The notes beneath the pieces are model-generated. The model did not search any database. It was not told the DNA's origin and saw only the letters and a list, made by a program, of their open reading frames with translations. A DNA stretch of 64,000 nucleotides from positions 124,001 to 188,000 of the forward strand of contig NZ_JBLLVA010000007.1 of assembly GCF_047739745.1 (NCBI RefSeq). Direction: 5' to 3'. A program made the translations under genes and the position numbers. The stretch comes from Pseudaminobacter sp047739745 (lineage in GTDB: Bacteria; Pseudomonadota; Alphaproteobacteria; Rhizobiales; Rhizobiaceae). This document shows, piece by piece, positions 61,057 through 64,000 of this stretch. Each line of letters starts with the position of its first letter. The stretch's first letter is position 1.

Positions 61057-63664
61057 TGACGATCCTCTGCGGCACGACGATTACCTTGCGCGGCGACTTC
61101 CCCTCGAGCGCCTTCTGGACGAAGTCGAGTGCCAGAACCGCCTGTTGGACGGCAACTTGATCCGCGTCGCGGGCAATTGTCAAATCCCCGCGCTTCTTGC
61201 CGTTGATCTGGACCGGATAGGTGAACTGGTCGTCGACGACAAGCGCCGGGTCGAACACCGGCCATGGCTGCTCGGAAACGAAGCCTTCGCCGCCAAGGAC
61301 CTGCCAGCATTCCTCGGCCAGATGCGGCATCATCGGCGCGATCAGATGCACCAATATGTCGATACCTTCGCGCGTTGCCGCCTTGAGCGCCGGATCGGCC
61401 TTGCCTTCCGAGATCTGCGTCAGCGGGGCGGTCAGCGCATTGGCAAGCTCGTAGACGCGGGCGACGCCGCGGTTGAATGCCAGCTTCTCGATATCCTCGC
61501 CGACCGCCCTCAGCACCTTGTGCGCGGCCTTCGATACGACGCCCGCCTGGCCTTCGCTCGCGGAAGCGGGTGCAATTCCGCCAAGCGTATCGGCCGCCGT
61601 CGTCACCAAACGCCAGACGCGTTGCACGAAACGGTGCGCGCCGGCGGCGCCCTCGTCGGTCCACTCGACGTCGCGTTCGGGCGGCGAATCCGACAGCATG
61701 AACCAGCGCGCCGTATCGGCACCGTAACCATCGGTGATCTCTTCGGGGCTTACCGTGTTCTTCTTCGACTTCGACATTTTTTCGAGCGGGCCGATCTCCG
61801 CCGGCTTGCCGGTGACGATCTCGATGGCGCGGCGTTCATCGCCGTCCTGCTCCAGCCGCACCTCGGTCGGCGCCAGCCAGCGGCCGTCCTCGGAACGGTA
61901 GGTCTCGTGCACCACCATGCCCTGGGTGAACAGGCCCTCGAACGGCTCGGCCAGATCGACATGGCTGGTATCGCGCATGGCGCGGGTGAAGAAGCGCGAA
62001 TAGAGCAGATGCAGGATCGCATGCTCGATGCCGCCGATATACTGGTCGACCGGCAACCATTCATTCGCCGCCTTGCGGTCGGTCGGCTCGTTCTCCCACG
62101 GCGCGGTGAAGCGGGCGAAATACCAGGACGAATCGACGAAAGTGTCCATCGTGTCGGTTTCGCGGCGCGCATCCTTGCCGCATTTCGGGCAGGCGACATG
62201 CCGCCAGGTCGGATGACGGTCGAGCGGGTTGCCGGGCTTGTCGAAGTCGATGTCGTCCGGCAGCTTCACCGGCAGGTCGGCCTTCGGCACCGGCACGACC
62301 CCGCAATCTTCGCAGTGGATCATCGGGATCGGGCAACCCCAGTAGCGCTGGCGCGAGATGCCCCAATCACGCAGGCGGAAATTGACCTTGCGCTCGCCCA
62401 TCGGCCGGTTGCCGATCGTCCGGCGTTCGAGCCGGGCGGCAACCTCGGCGAAAGCCGCCTGCGGCGTCATGCCGTCGAGGAAGCGCGAATTGATCATCAC
62501 GCCGTCATCGACATAGGCTTCCTCCAGAATCTGGAAGGTTGCCGGGTTCTCGCCTTCCGGCATCACCACCGGCACCACCGGCAGGCCGTATTTGTTGGCG
62601 AAGTCGAGGTCGCGCTGGTCACCGGACGGGCAGCCGAAAATCGCCCCGGTGCCGTATTCCATCAGCACGAAATTGGCGACGTAGACGGGCAGCGTCCAGT
62701 TCTCGTCGAAGGGATGGACGACCCGGATGCCGGTGTCCATACCCTTCTTCTCGGCGGTTTCGAGTGCTGCAACCGAAGTGCCCATGTGGCGCACATCCTC
62801 GATGAAGGCGGCCAGCTCGGGATTGTTGGCGGCCGCCTTCTTTGCCAAAGGATGATCGGCGGCAATCGCCATGAAGGACGCGCCGAAAATCGTGTCCGGC
62901 CGCGTCGTATAGACTTCGAGCTCGCTTTCGCCATCGGGCGCGGTGCCCTCGGCGAGCGCCCAGCGGATGGTCAGGCCTTCCGAACGGCCGATCCAGTTCT
63001 GCTGCATGAGGCGGACTTTTTCGGGCCAGCCGTCGAGACCGTCAAGCGAATCGAGCAGATCCTGCGCATAGTCGGTGATCTTGAAGAACCACTGCGTCAA
63101 TTCACGCTGCTCGACCAGTGCGCCCGAGCGCCAGCCGCGGCCGTCGATCACCTGCTCGTTGGCAAGCACCGTCATGTCCTCCGGGTCCCAGTTGACCTTG
63201 GAGGATTTGCGCGTCACTAGCCCCTTCGCTACGAAGTCAAGGAAAAGCATCTGCTGGCGATGGTAGTAGTCGACGTCGCAGGTGGCGAATTCACGGCTCC
63301 AGTCGATAGACAGCCCCATGACCTTGAGCTGGGCGCGCATGGTGGCGATGTTCTGATAGGTCCATTCCTTGGGATGCACCTTGTTCTGCATGGCCGCGTT
63401 CTCGGCCGGCATGCCGAAGGCGTCCCACCCCATCGGGTGAAGCACGTTGAAACCCTTCGCGCGCTTGTAGCGTGCCACCACGTCGCCCATCGTGTAGTTG
63501 CGCGTATGGCCGATATGGATGCGGCCGGATGGGTAGGGAAACATCTCCAGCACGTAGTATTTCGGACGTGGATCGTCGTTCTTCGTCTCGAAGAGCTTCC
63601 GGTCCTCCCAGGCCTTCTGCCATTTGGGTTCGATCGCGCGGGGATTGTATCGTTCGGTTGCCAT
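61043..63664 (-). CDS. leuS: Leucyl-tRNA synthetase
   Basis: An 873-residue class I aminoacyl-tRNA synthetase. HIGH motif HIGHTRNYTMGD is near residue 50, the editing domain spans about 230-430 (TTRPDTIFGASFM), a zinc-like CxxC pair lies in HCEDCGVVPV and CPKCG, and the KMSKS loop KMSKSKKNTVSPEE is near residue 625. The start at 63664 (MATERY) follows the family N-terminus; the frame is open to 63718. It overlaps lptE by 14 bases. Confidence 0.98.
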   Translation of the reverse strand: MATERYNPRAIEPKWQKAWEDRKLFETKNDDPRPKYYVLEMFPYPSGRIHIGHTRNYTMGDVVARYKRAKGFNVLHPMGWDAFGMPAENAAMQNKVHPKEWTYQNIATMRAQLKVMGLSIDWSREFATCDVDYYHRQQMLFLDFVAKGLVTRKSSKVNWDPEDMTVLANEQVIDGRGWRSGALVEQRELTQWFFKITDYAQDLLDSLDGLDGWPEKVRLMQQNWIGRSEGLTIRWALAEGTAPDGESELEVYTTRPDTIFGASFMAIAADHPLAKKAAANNPELAAFIEDVRHMGTSVAALETAEKKGMDTGIRVVHPFDENWTLPVYVANFVLMEYGTGAIFGCPSGDQRDLDFANKYGLPVVPVVMPEGENPATFQILEEAYVDDGVMINSRFLDGMTPQAAFAEVAARLERRTIGNRPMGERKVNFRLRDWGISRQRYWGCPIPMIHCEDCGVVPVPKADLPVKLPDDIDFDKPGNPLDRHPTWRHVACPKCGKDARRETDTMDTFVDSSWYFARFTAPWENEPTDRKAANEWLPVDQYIGGIEHAILHLLYSRFFTRAMRDTSHVDLAEPFEGLFTQGMVVHETYRSEDGRWLAPTEVRLEQDGDERRAIEIVTGKPAEIGPLEKMSKSKKNTVSPEEITDGYGADTARWFMLSDSPPERDVEWTDEGAAGAHRFVQRVWRLVTTAADTLGGIAPASASEGQAGVVSKAAHKVLRAVGEDIEKLAFNRGVARVYELANALTAPLTQISEGKADPALKAATREGIDILVHLIAPMMPHLAEECWQVLGGEGFVSEQPWPVFDPALVVDDQFTYPVQINGKKRGDLTIARDADQVAVQQAVLALDFVQKALEGKSPRKVIVVPQRIVNVVA

Positions 63665-63810
63665 CGGGTGTTTTTCACTTACAAAGCATGCGTCAGGCTG
63701 CGCGCCGCAGTCTGGCATTCAGAGATCTTGGTCCGGGTGTTCAACACGGATTGCCGGACCCGTCAACTCCGGCGAAATCCGCCGGCGACGAAAAGCAGCA
63801 GGATATAGTG

Positions 63811-64000
63811 ATGACAACCACGGTCGAACGGCTTGAAACGGTGAGAAGCAGGATAGCGGCGGCGACGCGCGAAGCAAAGCGCGAACCCGGCTCAGTGACC
63901 CTGATTGCCGTGTCCAAGACCTTCGATGCCGAGGGCATCCGGCCGGCGATCGATGCCGGTCAGCGGGTGTTCGGCGAAAACCGCGTGCAGGAGGCGCAAG
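63811..64000 (+). CDS. yggS: YggS-family PLP-binding protein, partial
   Basis: A 63-codon 5' part runs to the end of the window, with no stop in the frame. The translation MTTTVERLETVRSRI leads into SVTLIAVSKTFDAEGI, which contains the PLP lysine, and then GQRVFGENRVQEAQ, the family signature. The gene (also called proline synthase co-transcribed homologue, PLPBP) maintains PLP homeostasis. The start is ATG 63811, with AGGAT upstream at about 63800. It is divergent from leuS. Confidence 0.9.
   Translation, partial: MTTTVERLETVRSRIAAATREAKREPGSVTLIAVSKTFDAEGIRPAIDAGQRVFGENRVQEAQ

Noticed and set aside
60962..63220. 752-codon plus-strand open frame
   Set aside because: Antisense to leuS, whose motifs are complete; His/Arg-rich shadow.

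Overview
The window looks like a stretch of core chromosome from an alphaproteobacterium of the order Hyphomicrobiales (Rhizobiales), most likely Mesorhizobium or another Phyllobacteriaceae member. The basis is high GC with strong third-position GC bias, cysteine-free L36 and L31 proteins, an AtpD with an Ala/Lys/Pro-rich N-terminal tail, DUF1036, DUF1244, DUF2312 (GapR) and DUF1465 (RcdA) proteins, a GlpSTPQUV-type glycerol ABC transporter, CtrA-type TTAA-N7-TTAA boxes, and a 6S RNA in front of 5-formyltetrahydrofolate cyclo-ligase. The genus is an inference from gene content, not from a search. I see no prophage, insertion sequence, CRISPR array, tRNA or rRNA.

Layout. 1-6.7 kb: purE-purK, rpmJ, a secreted TPR protein, then (minus) pyruvate kinase overlapping a DUF1036 gene, then N-formylglutamate amidohydrolase, DUF1244, gapR and msrB. 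6.8-12.7 kb: 6S RNA and the cyclo-ligase, a YmdB-like phosphoesterase, TerC, a divergent SRPBCC/ArsR pair sharing a palindromic operator, a second TPR protein, yebC overlapping a SelW-like CxxC gene, and rpmE. 12.9-21.2 kb: an MsbA-like ABC exporter, an ETHE1-like metallo-hydrolase, an uncharacterised MotA/MotB-like pair, an inositol-phosphatase-like gene, efp, a Sel1-repeat protein and a degenerate ThiE-like protein. 21.4-25.8 kb: an OpgC-like membrane protein, an acyl-CoA synthetase, a small haem-copper-oxidase-like membrane protein, a probable mmgR/suhB-type small RNA between two CtrA boxes, and rcdA.

25.9-41.6 kb is the repair and envelope block ruvC-ruvA-ruvB, ybgC-tolQ-tolR-tolA-tolB-pal-cpoB, tilS, ftsH, glmM. 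It is interrupted twice: by an AbrB antitoxin plus a wrecked PIN toxin between ruvC and ruvA, and by a minus-strand GH5 glycosidase between ruvB and ybgC. Two outer-membrane beta-barrel genes, each with a CtrA-type box, follow glmM.

43.5-51.2 kb is a complete glycerol uptake and oxidation operon (glpD, glpS, glpT, glpP, glpQ, glpU, glpV) behind a strong promoter with a nested palindromic operator. Its two ATPase subunits carry complementary defects, which predicts one canonical and one degenerate ATP site. 51.6-56.8 kb (minus) is the F1 ATP synthase operon atpH-A-G-D-C, with a heptad-repeat inverted repeat between atpD and atpC. The window ends with a small membrane protein, priA, an F6P-aldolase/transaldolase, leuS overlapping lptE, and the start of a YggS-family gene.

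Most of the window is housekeeping. The points most worth a second look are the CtrA boxes around rcdA, the small RNA and the two porin-like genes; the toxin remnant inside the ruv operon; the asymmetric GlpS/GlpT pair; the stator-like MotA/OmpA pair; the ArsR operator that overlaps its own start codon; and the heptad-repeat hairpin in the atp operon.
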